Below, one piece after another: positions 35,914 to 44,827 of a stretch of 64,000 nt of DNA. How positions within the stretch are numbered: position 1 is the stretch's first letter; each line of letters opens with the position of its first letter. The notes under the pieces were generated by a model that was given only the letters and a program-made list of their open reading frames with translations, had not been told where the DNA came from and ran no database searches. The position numbers and the translations under genes are program-made. The stretch comes from Bacteroidota bacterium (GTDB lineage Bacteria > Bacteroidota > Ignavibacteria > SZUA-365), in NCBI GenBank assembly GCA_003246455.1, contig QKAF01000055.1, forward strand, positions 62,001 through 126,000, written 5' to 3'.

Positions 35914-38900
35914 ATGATTCGCATTTCTCTTTTCACACTGCTCTTCGCAGTGCTCGGCATCGGTCTTGTTCACGCACCCGCTTCGGCACAGTATTTCGGT
36001 AAAAACAAGGTTCAGTACACGGATTTCGACTGGTACTACATTCAGTCGGAGCATTTCGATGTATACTACTCCAATGACGGGTATGACCTTGCCGCTTTCA
36101 CCGCACGGGTCGCGGAAGATGCGCTCGAGAAGGTACAGGAGAGCTTCGGATATCAGATCACCGCACGCATCCCTTTCATCATCTACAATTCGCACAACGA
36201 TTTTCAGCAGACGAATGTCGTCGGCAGCTATCTCGAAGAGGGGATCGGGGGTGTGACCGAGATGTTCAAGAACCGCGTGGTTCTGCCGTTTGAGGGGTCA
36301 TACAGCCAGTTTCGCCGTGTGATCCACCACGAACTCGTGCACGCCGTGATCAACGACATGTTCTACGGCGGGTCTCTGCAGGCCGCGGTGACGAACCGGA
36401 TTCGCCTGGTGCTTCCCCTGTGGATGAACGAGGGAATGGCGGAGTACCAGGCCCTCGACGGCTGGGACACGAACTCCGACATGTTCCTGCGCGATGCGGC
36501 CACGAGCAACTACCTTCCGCCGATTCCCTACCTGAGCGGCTATTTCGCCTACCGCGGGGGGCAGTCGGTGTGGTGGTATATCGCGGAGAAATACGGCAAG
36601 AAGAAAGTCGGCGATGTCCTCAACAGCGTGCGCGCCTCGCGCAGCATCGACGCCGGCCTGAAGAAATCCCTCGGCCTGACGCTGGAGGAGCTTTCCGACA
36701 GATGGATGAAAGAGCAGAAGAAACTGTACTATCCGGACGTTGCGCTGCGCGAATCGCCGACGGATTACGCAAAACGACTGACGGATCATACGAAAACCGG
36801 CGGGTTCTATAACACGAGCCCGGCGATTTCTCCTTCCGGCGACCGCATCGCCTATATCTCCAACCAGGATGATTATTTCTCCGTGTACGTGATGTCGGCG
36901 ATCGACGGCAGCGATGTGCGCAAACTCGTCGAGGGAACCAATACGAATGATTTCGAGGAACTCCACCTCCTGACTCCGGGACTGTCCTGGTCTCCGGACG
37001 GGAAGTTCATCGCGCTCTCCTCGAAATCGGGGGCGAATGACGCGATCAGCATCATCAATGTGGAGACGGGGGATTACGAGCGACTGCCCGTGGTGCAGGA
37101 CGGGATCTATTCCGTGCAGTGGTCGCCCGATGGGAAAAAACTCGCGTACGTCGGAAATACGGCAGTGCAGTCCGATATCTGGGTCTATGATTTCGAGACG
37201 CGCACGACACGGAATCTGACTGCGGATGTTTTCTCCGATGCCCAGCCGGCCTGGTCGCCCGACAGCAAGACGGTGTACTTCATCAGCGACAGAAAGGGCA
37301 TACTCGACGGTACCGCGCTTCCGCCGAACTTCGACATTTATGAGCACGATTTCGATCACATGGATATTTATTCGGTTGACGCCACAAGTGGCGTCGTTAC
37401 CCGAATAACGGACACCCCGACGGCTGAGGAATCCTACCCGGTCATCGGACCGCAGAACAAGCTGCTTTTCATTTCCGACCGCAACGGAATCAACAATCTG
37501 TACGTGCATGACTTCGAGTCCGGTGCCGAATACCCGGTGACCAATTCTCTTTCGGGAATCTATCAGATTTCCATGACGGCGGACGGCAACAAGCTGGCAT
37601 TCGCTTCGATGTACGAGGCAGGGTTCGATATTTTCCTGATGAAATCTCCGTTCGACCGGGAAAGCGTCACTGATCTTCCGCTCACGGTATTTCTTGAAAG
37701 ACGTGCACGCGATGAGAGCATCTTCGCGGATCATGACGACGAGGTAGTCGAAGACTCCGCCGAGATCAGCCAGCCCGGCAGCAGCACGAGCGAGCAGCGA
37801 ACGCACAGCGAGGAAGTGGTGATATCGCTCGGGCAGCAGAACAGCGGTGCGGCTGACGATTCTGTCTCCGCGGGAACCGGCAGCCGGATGCTTTTTGCGG
37901 ACGAGGACGCCGCCCGGAAAGAAAAGGATGTGAAACGGCCCTTCTCGCTCAGCAATAACATGACTCCGGATGGCGAGTTCATCATCAACAAGTACAAGCT
38001 CAGCTTTTCGGCAGATCTCGTCTATGGGAACGCGGGGTACAGCACGTTCTACGGGGTTCTGGGCACGACGCAGATGGCGTTCAGCGATATGCTGGGGAAC
38101 CATCAGATCCTGTTTCTGACAAACCTGATCGGCGATCTGAAAAACAGCGACTATGCGCTGGCGTATTCCTATCTGCCCGACCGGATCGACTGGGGCATTC
38201 AGGGATTTCACAGCGCGCGCTTCCTGCTGCAGTACAACGGCGGACAGTATGACGACCTCGTCCGGTACCGCCAGTTCGGTTTCGGCATTTCGGCATCCTA
38301 TCCCTTCGACAAGTTCAACCGTCTCGAGGGAAGTCTCACCTGGATGAACGTTTCGCAGGAAAACCTCGACAGGGTGGATGTGCCCATGACGGAGAAGTCC
38401 CTCGTCATCCCGAACATCGGGTACGTGCATGACAACTCGTTATGGGGGATGTGGTCGCCCGTCCGCGGTTCGCGCTACGAGGTGCGGACCTTCGGGAGTC
38501 CCGGTTTCGGCAGCTCATCTCTGACCTTCGCTTCGGTGACCTTCGATTACCGGAAGTACGCGCGCTTCTGGAACGATTTCTCCTTCGTGTTCCGCGGTTC
38601 CGGCGGCGGCAGCTTCGGTGCGAATCCGCAGCGATTCTTCATCGGCGGAACGGACAACTGGATCAACCGCACGTTCGAAAACGGGCGTATCCCCATCAAC
38701 AGCGCAGAAGATTTCGCCTTCCTCGCGGCGGCGCTGCCGTTGCGCGGATACAATTACAACGCACGCATCGCCACGCGGTACGGCCTCGGCAATCTCGAAC
38801 TGCGCTTCCCGGTCGTGAAGTACTTCCTTGGCGGTATCCTGCCGTACATCCTTCAGTCGGTGAACGGGGTAATGTTCCTCGATGTCGGTGCCGCTTTCGA

Positions 38901-39096
38901 CGAGTTCGAGAGCTTCAAATCCTTCACGCGCGATGAGAACGGGAATTTCATGAACAAGGATCTTCTCATCGGTACCGGTGTCGGGGCGCGCATGTGGTTC
39001 CTCGGCTTCCCGCTGAAGTTCGATATCGGGTGGTCGTATAACGGCGGCGGATTTTCGCGTCCGATCTTCTATTTTTCGCTCGGACCCGATTTCTGA
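35914..39096 (+). CDS. Gluzincin-like metalloprotease - PD40 propeller - Omp85-like barrel fusion
   Basis: A 1060-residue exported protein with three parts. After the signal peptide (to ~27), a peptidase-MA-like domain carries HEXXH at 139-143 (HHELVHAVI) and a downstream NEGMAEY near 172-178, as in gluzincins. Next come TolB/PD40 propeller blades from ~310 to 600 (ISPSGDRIAYIS, WSPDGKFIALSS, WSPDGKKLAYVG, WSPDSKTVYFIS). A Ser/Glu/Asp-rich linker follows at ~605-690. The last ~370 residues are a beta barrel with surface-antigen features (FFIGGTDNWINRTF, LPLRGYNYNARIATRYG, FLDVGAAFDEF, and a final FSLGPDF). Proteins of this plan are found in FCB bacteria and are unstudied as far as I know. The first ATG used is the one that opens the signal peptide. 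Confidence 0.87.
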   Translation: MIRISLFTLLFAVLGIGLVHAPASAQYFGKNKVQYTDFDWYYIQSEHFDVYYSNDGYDLAAFTARVAEDALEKVQESFGYQITARIPFIIYNSHNDFQQTNVVGSYLEEGIGGVTEMFKNRVVLPFEGSYSQFRRVIHHELVHAVINDMFYGGSLQAAVTNRIRLVLPLWMNEGMAEYQALDGWDTNSDMFLRDAATSNYLPPIPYLSGYFAYRGGQSVWWYIAEKYGKKKVGDVLNSVRASRSIDAGLKKSLGLTLEELSDRWMKEQKKLYYPDVALRESPTDYAKRLTDHTKTGGFYNTSPAISPSGDRIAYISNQDDYFSVYVMSAIDGSDVRKLVEGTNTNDFEELHLLTPGLSWSPDGKFIALSSKSGANDAISIINVETGDYERLPVVQDGIYSVQWSPDGKKLAYVGNTAVQSDIWVYDFETRTTRNLTADVFSDAQPAWSPDSKTVYFISDRKGILDGTALPPNFDIYEHDFDHMDIYSVDATSGVVTRITDTPTAEESYPVIGPQNKLLFISDRNGINNLYVHDFESGAEYPVTNSLSGIYQISMTADGNKLAFASMYEAGFDIFLMKSPFDRESVTDLPLTVFLERRARDESIFADHDDEVVEDSAEISQPGSSTSEQRTHSEEVVISLGQQNSGAADDSVSAGTGSRMLFADEDAARKEKDVKRPFSLSNNMTPDGEFIINKYKLSFSADLVYGNAGYSTFYGVLGTTQMAFSDMLGNHQILFLTNLIGDLKNSDYALAYSYLPDRIDWGIQGFHSARFLLQYNGGQYDDLVRYRQFGFGISASYPFDKFNRLEGSLTWMNVSQENLDRVDVPMTEKSLVIPNIGYVHDNSLWGMWSPVRGSRYEVRTFGSPGFGSSSLTFASVTFDYRKYARFWNDFSFVFRGSGGGSFGANPQRFFIGGTDNWINRTFENGRIPINSAEDFAFLAAALPLRGYNYNARIATRYGLGNLELRFPVVKYFLGGILPYILQSVNGVMFLDVGAAFDEFESFKSFTRDENGNFMNKDLLIGTGVGARMWFLGFPLKFDIGWSYNGGGFSRPIFYFSLGPDF

Positions 39097-39146
39097 TCCA
39101 GGGAAACGAGTCAGGGCGGAACTCATAACGCGAATCAGAGGAGAAA

Positions 39147-40172
39147 ATGGCAGGCTATACGGTGGCGGTTGTCGGGGCGACGGGACTCGTGGGACGTACC
39201 ATGCTCCAGGTGCTGGAGGAACGGGCATTTCCCACGGGAGAACTGCGGGCGATCGCGTCCGCTCGTTCGGCGGGTCAGGACGTTCCGTTCCAGGGACGCC
39301 TGCACCGGGTGAGAGAAATCTCCGCCGACGCATTTTCAGGAGTTGATGTCGCACTGTTTTCCGCGGGCGGGGGCACCGCCAGGGAATGGGCGCCGGTAGC
39401 CGCGGCGGCAGGTGCCGTGGTCATCGATAACAGCAGTGCCTTTCGCATGGAGGCCGACGTTCCTCTCATCGTTCCCGAAGTGAATGCGCATGCGCTTGTC
39501 GATGCGGCACCACGGATCATCGCAAACCCGAACTGCAGCACGATCCAGATGGTGGTCGCCCTGCAGCCGCTGCACGCGCGCTACGGCATTCGGCGTATCG
39601 TCGTGTGCACCTACCAGGCTGTGAGCGGAGCGGGCAAGAAGGGGGTGGATCAGCTGCATGCGGAGCGGGAAGGGAAAAATGCCGCGGTCCGCGCGTTTCC
39701 GCATCCCATCGCGGGGAACGTTCTTCCGCATATTGCCGCGTTCGATGATGACGGTTTCACCACCGAGGAAAGAAAAATGATCGAGGAAACGCGGAAGATT
39801 TTTGAAGACCCCCGTATCCTCGTTTCACCGACCTGTGTGCGCGTTCCGGTGGATACCAGCCACAGCGAAGCCGTGCACGTGGAGCTGGCGGCCCCCTACG
39901 ATCTTGCCGATGTCAGGAGTATGCTGGAGGATGCCCCCGGCGTGATCGTGATCGATGATCCGGAATCCACGGCGTATCCGCTGGCGATGAACGCCGCGGG
40001 CCGTGATGAGGTGTTCGTGGGGAGACTCCGGCGTGATCCCTCGGCGGAAAACGGTCTGATCATGTGGGTCGTGTCCGACAATCTTCGGAAAGGCGCGGCA
40101 ACCAACGCGGTGCAGATCGCGGAGGTCTGGAAGGCAAGGCGGGAACAGGAGAATGGGGCGAGCCCCGCATAA
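39147..40172 (+). CDS. asd: Aspartate-semialdehyde dehydrogenase
   Basis: Asd reduces aspartyl-4-phosphate to the semialdehyde with NADPH, feeding lysine/diaminopimelate, threonine and methionine synthesis. The 341-residue protein has the NADP-binding VVGATGLVGRTMLQVLEE, the catalytic cysteine C130 in NPNCSTIQ, the YQAVSGAGKKGVDQL segment, and PTCVRVPVDTSHSEAVHVE with substrate-binding Arg and His. GAGGAGA lies just before the ATG. It converges with the minus-strand mazG-folE pair, with 36 bp between stops and no obvious terminator. Confidence 0.96.
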   Translation: MAGYTVAVVGATGLVGRTMLQVLEERAFPTGELRAIASARSAGQDVPFQGRLHRVREISADAFSGVDVALFSAGGGTAREWAPVAAAAGAVVIDNSSAFRMEADVPLIVPEVNAHALVDAAPRIIANPNCSTIQMVVALQPLHARYGIRRIVVCTYQAVSGAGKKGVDQLHAEREGKNAAVRAFPHPIAGNVLPHIAAFDDDGFTTEERKMIEETRKIFEDPRILVSPTCVRVPVDTSHSEAVHVELAAPYDLADVRSMLEDAPGVIVIDDPESTAYPLAMNAAGRDEVFVGRLRRDPSAENGLIMWVVSDNLRKGAATNAVQIAEVWKARREQENGASPA

Positions 40173-40208
40173 GAGGGAAGGAAGCGGAGACTGATCGGGG
40201 ATACCCGC

Positions 40209-40535
40209 TCAGCGTAATTTCGGATTATCCCGGTGTCGATTCGCGTCGCGCCGGGTTTTCTTTTCGATGTTTTTCTTCAGCGCTTCGGTCAGATCGACGC
40301 CGGTCTGGTTTGCCAGACAGAGGAGCACGAAGAGCACATCCGCGAACTCATCCGCGAGATCGGATTCGTCTTCGGTGCTTTTGAACGACTGATCGCCGTA
40401 GCGCCGTGCCATGATCCGGGCCACCTCGCCGACTTCCTCAACCAGCACCGCCATGTTTGTCAGCTCGCTGAAGTACCGGACTCCTACGGTTGAAATCCAG
40501 GTATCAACCGCGCGCTGCGCCTCTTCGATGGTCAT
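40209..40535 (-). CDS. MazG-like nucleotide pyrophosphohydrolase
   Basis: A 108-residue all-alpha NTP pyrophosphohydrolase. The MazG metal site is present as LVEEVGEVARIMARRYGD in part, then LADEFADVLFVLLCLANQTG in part, giving the E-x2-E ... E-x2-D arrangement. Such short proteins hydrolyse (d)NTPs, often noncanonical ones, to monophosphates. The gene lies 27 bp downstream of folE on the same strand. A pyrophosphohydrolase next to GTP cyclohydrolase I could remove pyrophosphate from dihydroneopterin triphosphate in the folate pathway, a step with differing enzymes among bacteria. That role is inference. Confidence 0.9.
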   Translation of the reverse strand: MTIEEAQRAVDTWISTVGVRYFSELTNMAVLVEEVGEVARIMARRYGDQSFKSTEDESDLADEFADVLFVLLCLANQTGVDLTEALKKNIEKKTRRDANRHRDNPKLR

Positions 40536-40562
40536 TCCATACCTCCGGACGATGCGATGGGA

Positions 40563-41363
40563 TCAGTGTGCTGCCGGGAGCTGCAGATACTGCAGGAATT
40601 CCTTCCGCAGGGTGTTTTCCATGAACCGGCCGCTGAATTCAGAAGTGACGGTGCTGCTGTCCGTGTCCTGGATTCCGCGGGCTGCGACGCAGAAATGCTT
40701 GGCGTCGATCAGCACGGCGACATCCTCGGTGTTCAGCGCACGCTTGATTTCTTCCGCGATCTGCTTCGTCAGACGTTCCTGGACCTGCGGACGGCGCGCG
40801 TAATAATCGACGATGCGATTGATCTTCGACAGGCCGATGACGGTTCCCGTTGAAATATATGCCACATGCGCCTTCCCCACGATGGGAAGGAAGTGATGCT
40901 CACACGTGGTATGCAGCGAAATGTTTTTTTCCACGAGCATCTCGCCGTACTGAAACTTGTTCTCGAAGACCTTCGCATTCGGCTTCTTCTGGGGATCGAG
41001 ACCGTAGAAGATCTCGCGGACGAACATTTTCGCGACACGATGCGGCGTGCCGCTCAGACTGTCATCCGAGAGATCGAGGCCGAGCGTACGCATGATCTGC
41101 TCGAAGTGTCGCTCGATGATGTCCATTTTCTGTTCTTCGCTGAGTGCGAACGCGTCATCCCGCAGGGGCGTATCGATGGACGTTGCAGCGTGGTGCTCTC
41201 CGCGTGCGATGATTTCCGCGAGGTCCCGGATGTGCGCCGGTGCATCTGCGCTGCTGCTGAGGTGACTGCTCCCGGAAGTGTGTGCGTGGTCGTTCGAGGG
41301 AATCCCGTTGAGATTGGTGCCGTGTCCGTTCGCGTGGATTGAAGCGATGCCGTTTTCTTTCAT
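40563..41363 (-). CDS. folE: GTP cyclohydrolase I with His-rich N-terminal extension
   Basis: FolE converts GTP to 7,8-dihydroneopterin triphosphate, the entry to folate and related pterins, using zinc. The C-terminal ~190 residues are the standard enzyme: GTPHRVAKMF, the zinc ligands in HTTCEHHFLPI and KHFCVAARG, and QVQERLTKQIA. The first ~72 residues are an extension not normal for the family. They are low-complexity and contain eight histidines before residue 59 (IHANGH, NDHAH, GEHH). An internal start at M80 would give a truncated core, so the long form is more likely. It is transcribed away from a ZnuD-like receptor locus, and mazG follows it. Confidence 0.94.
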   Translation of the reverse strand: MKENGIASIHANGHGTNLNGIPSNDHAHTSGSSHLSSSADAPAHIRDLAEIIARGEHHAATSIDTPLRDDAFALSEEQKMDIIERHFEQIMRTLGLDLSDDSLSGTPHRVAKMFVREIFYGLDPQKKPNAKVFENKFQYGEMLVEKNISLHTTCEHHFLPIVGKAHVAYISTGTVIGLSKINRIVDYYARRPQVQERLTKQIAEEIKRALNTEDVAVLIDAKHFCVAARGIQDTDSSTVTSEFSGRFMENTLRKEFLQYLQLPAAH

Positions 41364-41554
41364 AAATGAAATCCAATCTATATGAATGGCGTGATCGCCA
41401 GTGGTACCGTGATACTGTGAACACTAGCACAACGGGAGAGCGGCGATACGAGTTCCCCGCAGGAAACGAATTTCGGAAATGGCTTCTTTCATTGCCCGGG
41501 CTGGAACTAAAACCGTCCATTTGTGATTTTACTGAGGAACAGAACAGGATCATC

Positions 41555-41908
41555 GTGCAGGCATTCAGGAGTATCACCGCGCGCTTCCAGCAGAGGACTG
41601 CCTCGCTGCTGCTGTTCGCGTACGCGGTACTCGTTTTCGTGCTCGCATTCCATTTTCATGAGCACGCTGATGCGGAGGCGCACGAAGTTCTGAAAGAGCC
41701 CGCCTCGGCCCATGGGCAGCATGGGCATGTCATGGCCACCTGTCCGCTGCAGTATCTCCTGCTGTTCGGTTTTCAGGCCGAGCCCGCGACGCAGCCTGTT
41801 CAGCCTCTGCATGCGCCGTCTCGCCTCCTCGCTGATTCTGAATTCGTGTTCGGCAAGTTTTTCCCCGGTTCTCTGCTTTCCTCTCGCGCCCCTCCTTCGA
41901 ACGTTTAA
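41555..41908 (+). CDS. Small His-rich single-pass membrane protein, function unknown
   Basis: A protein of about 117 residues with one hydrophobic segment (TASLLLFAYAVLVFVLAF) immediately followed by the metal-ligand-rich stretch HFHEHADAEAHE, then HGQHGH and a lone cysteine in MATCPLQY. I do not recognise a named family. Small His-rich membrane proteins like this are often encoded directly upstream of TonB receptors for zinc or copper. The GTG start at 41555 has AGGA 5 nt upstream. The frame is open back to an ATG at 41366, but that stretch has intergenic-like composition. The lipoprotein gene follows after 170 bp. Confidence 0.5.
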   Translation: MQAFRSITARFQQRTASLLLFAYAVLVFVLAFHFHEHADAEAHEVLKEPASAHGQHGHVMATCPLQYLLLFGFQAEPATQPVQPLHAPSRLLADSEFVFGKFFPGSLLSSRAPPSNV

Positions 41909-42078
41909 CTCCCGCATTTCCTCTCCGACGGCGTTGACGCCGCGGCCGCTGACACCAATCCCGACTGCGCAGCTTTCGGCTGCGGCCGGGGACGCATACC
42001 AATGCAGCGTCGTGAATGCCACGCGTACAGGGGCGAGTCAATCATTTCAACCGAACATTCATCAATCAGGATAGAATT

Positions 42079-42531
42079 ATGCGAAGCAAGCAGACCTTTT
42101 CGATTCTCATCATCAGCCTGTTCCTCCTGTTCGCGGGATGCGGCGAAGACGATCCCGTGACGCCGCAGGAAGATCATGAGGAAGCGATCGGCATGGCGAT
42201 TTTTCGGGCGGATACGCTGGTTGCCGCGATTCTCCGCGGCGTCCCCACCGATACCCTGCGGATTCCCGCGGGGAGTGTGTCCGAGGATTACCACGTTCAG
42301 TTCTACGACAACGATGAGAAACTGTTCGAGGCGCACGACGACGGAAAGACCTTGACATGGGAAATCGACCATCCTTCCATTCTCGCCGTTCTGCAGGATT
42401 CGGGCGATGAAGGGAAGTTCGAATTCAGGTTCCAGGGTCTTCAGGCCGGGACGACAGAGATAGAGTTTTTCATCCTTCATCAGGGACATGCGGATTTCCG
42501 TACCGGGAAATGGCCTGTCCGCGTCCGCTGA
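42079..42531 (+). CDS. Lipoprotein upstream of TonB receptor, function unknown
   Basis: A 150-residue lipoprotein: signal MRSKQTFSILIISLFLLF with lipobox FAGC near residue 20, then an acidic mature chain. It has a beta-sandwich feel (DTLRIPAGSVSEDYHVQFYD, KFEFRFQGLQAGTTEIEFFI in part) and ends with a His-containing segment HQGHADF before a basic tail. I cannot name a family. The receptor gene begins within 50 bp, so this is probably an accessory component on the cell surface or periplasmic side that helps capture the receptor's substrate. The role is inferred from position only. Confidence 0.75.
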   Translation: MRSKQTFSILIISLFLLFAGCGEDDPVTPQEDHEEAIGMAIFRADTLVAAILRGVPTDTLRIPAGSVSEDYHVQFYDNDEKLFEAHDDGKTLTWEIDHPSILAVLQDSGDEGKFEFRFQGLQAGTTEIEFFILHQGHADFRTGKWPVRVR

Positions 42532-42577
42532 TCCCATGAGACGCACAGCGAACCGCGTTTCCGGAAACTGCCGACGC

Positions 42578-44824
42578 ATGAAGCTGCCTGCCCGGACATC
42601 CCGGGCGTTCGCCGTCGCCGTCCTTGTCGGAATGATCCTCACGCAAGCCGTGAGCGCGCAGCAGGGATCCGCCCTGCGAGGCATGGTTCTTGACGGAGAA
42701 AACGGGGCACCGGTACACGACACGTACCTGTTTCTGCATCCGCAGGGTGCGCCGGGGAAGGGTACGGACGCGTCTGCCGGGGCCGATGGGGCATTCTATT
42801 TCGGGGATCTGCAGGCGGGAGGGTACGTCCTCAACGTGAACCGTGCCGGATACAAGGTGCAGATTCTCGCTGTCGACATTCCCGCCGACGATGAACGCAA
42901 CATGATCGTGTACCTGCAGCCCCGTGCTTACGAGACCGATCCGGTGATCGTGACCGGATCGCACATGCACTCGCGCATCGATCCGACAGAGGAGCTTTCC
43001 TCCGTGCTCAGCGGACACAAACTCGACAGGGAACTCGGTCTGACACTCGCTGCCACGCTGAAGAATGAAACCGGAATGGCGATGCGTGCGATGGGGCCCG
43101 CACCGGCGCGCCCGGTGATTCGCGGACTGGGAGGGGACAGGGTCGTCATGAGCGAGGATGGGACGAATACGACGGATCTCTCCGCGACTTCACCGGATCA
43201 CGCGGTGACGATTGAGCCGTTTTCCGTCGAGCGCATCGAGGTCCTCCGCGGACCGATGGTGCTGACGCAGTCTCCGACGACGCTCGGGGGGATCGTCAAT
43301 GTCGTGCGGCATGAAGTGCCGCGGGACGGGCATGAGAATATCCTCGGAACCGTCGGCATGTACGGGGAGTCCGCCAACGCGGGGATTCTCGGTTCCTTCA
43401 CCACGGAGGTGCCGCTTCGGCCGCTGATGTTCCGTGCGGAAGCCACGGGCCGCCGCAGCGGCGACATTCGGACCCCTGAAGGACGACTGAACAATTCGTA
43501 CGCGCACTCCGTGGATTACAGCGCGGGGGTCAGTCACATCTATGATGCGGGTTTCGGCGGCGCGTCCTTTCGCGACTATACGCTCTCGTACGGCGTCCCC
43601 GGCGGATTTGTCGGGGCGCATCCGAACGGTGTCGATATCGAGCTGGAACGCCGGCAGGCCAATCTTCGGGGAATGCATGTGTTCGACGCGCAGCTTCTCC
43701 ACGACGTCAGTTTCCAATTCTCGCGCGCGTATTACCGCCACCGGGAGTTCGAAGCGCAGGGCCTCATCGGTTCGGAATTTCGGATCGTGAACTATGCGGG
43801 CGATGTCCGTGCGACACACCATTCCATCGGTCCCGTCACGGAGGGGATACTCGGCATCTCCCTTGATCAGCGGGATTTCAGCGTCGGCGGATTCGTCTTC
43901 ACCATGCCGTCGATATCGACGAATATCGCTCCCTTTCTCTTCGAACGCGCTCGTTTCGGCAGCACGAGTGTCGAGGCGGCCGTCCGTTATACCTGGAATC
44001 GCGTGACACCGCAGATGGAGAAACCGGATGCCCGGATCGGCGCCATCAGGGAACGACAGTTTTCCGCCGTATCATATTCGGCCACGATCCTGTATGAATT
44101 CTCCGACATCGTGCACATCGGCGCGAATGTCAGCCGGTCGAACAGGATGCCGACAATCGAGGAGCTGTTCTCGGAAGGTCCCCACCTGGCCGCGTATTCC
44201 TATGAAGTCGGAAATCCGGATCTCGGCGTCGAGCGCGGCACGGGCATGGAGCTCTTTCTCTATCATCAGTGGGACGGTTTCTCGTTCAATCTCAATTTCT
44301 TCCGGAACGATCTCGCCTCATTCATCGTCCCCCGCAACACCGGCACAGTCAATTACGCGACGTTTCTCCCCGTGTACGCCACCGAAGGTGTGGCGGCGCG
44401 GCTCACGGGATTCGAGGCGCAGACGACCCTGCAGGTGCTGACAGCCCTCCGCCTGCATGCCTCGATGAGCTATACGAAGGGGTCGTTTACGGAGACAGGC
44501 GCGCCCCTGCCGCAGATCCCCCCATTGAAAGGGACAATAGGCTCGGAATTAACGGTCGATACGTGGAGACTGGGGCTCGAAACCGCGTTCGCGGCCGCGC
44601 AGGATCGTGTCGACCAGTTCGAGGAACCCACGGCGGGGTATGTTATCGTGAATGCTTCCGTGCAGAAGTCGATCCCGAGCGGGAGACAGATCCACAACAT
44701 CTCGCTGGTGGTGGAGAATCTTCTTGACCAGCCGTATCGGAATCATCTCTCACGCGTCAAGGCGATTCTGCCTGAGGCGGGAGTGAACGCACGACTGACC
44801 TACAAACTGTACTTCGATATCTGA
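42578..44824 (+). CDS. TonB-dependent outer-membrane receptor, ZnuD-like
   Basis: A receptor of about 748 residues that imports a ligand across the outer membrane using TonB energy. It has a signal peptide (MKLPARTSRAFAVAVLVGMIL...VSAQ), a carboxypeptidase-regulatory-like domain to ~110, a plug at ~115-235 and a 22-strand-type barrel ending in YKLYFDI. The plug carries PVIRGLGGDRVVMSEDG, TSPDHAVTIEPFSVERIEVLRGP in part, and SPTTLGGIVNVV, closely following the plug of the zinc receptor ZnuD (SPDHA and VEILRGP blocks). With the His-rich small protein upstream this suggests zinc or another metal; that is inference. An ATG at 42536 is an alternative start. It converges with the next gene, 3 bp apart. 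Confidence 0.9.
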   Translation: MKLPARTSRAFAVAVLVGMILTQAVSAQQGSALRGMVLDGENGAPVHDTYLFLHPQGAPGKGTDASAGADGAFYFGDLQAGGYVLNVNRAGYKVQILAVDIPADDERNMIVYLQPRAYETDPVIVTGSHMHSRIDPTEELSSVLSGHKLDRELGLTLAATLKNETGMAMRAMGPAPARPVIRGLGGDRVVMSEDGTNTTDLSATSPDHAVTIEPFSVERIEVLRGPMVLTQSPTTLGGIVNVVRHEVPRDGHENILGTVGMYGESANAGILGSFTTEVPLRPLMFRAEATGRRSGDIRTPEGRLNNSYAHSVDYSAGVSHIYDAGFGGASFRDYTLSYGVPGGFVGAHPNGVDIELERRQANLRGMHVFDAQLLHDVSFQFSRAYYRHREFEAQGLIGSEFRIVNYAGDVRATHHSIGPVTEGILGISLDQRDFSVGGFVFTMPSISTNIAPFLFERARFGSTSVEAAVRYTWNRVTPQMEKPDARIGAIRERQFSAVSYSATILYEFSDIVHIGANVSRSNRMPTIEELFSEGPHLAAYSYEVGNPDLGVERGTGMELFLYHQWDGFSFNLNFFRNDLASFIVPRNTGTVNYATFLPVYATEGVAARLTGFEAQTTLQVLTALRLHASMSYTKGSFTETGAPLPQIPPLKGTIGSELTVDTWRLGLETAFAAAQDRVDQFEEPTAGYVIVNASVQKSIPSGRQIHNISLVVENLLDQPYRNHLSRVKAILPEAGVNARLTYKLYFDI

Positions 44825-44827
44825 CGT

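Noticed and set aside
36298-38430. A 710-codon open frame on the minus strand
   Set aside because: It lies fully antisense to the protease/propeller/barrel gene, lacks recognisable domains and reads as the mirror of the GC-rich codon pattern. The plus-strand protein has clear motifs.
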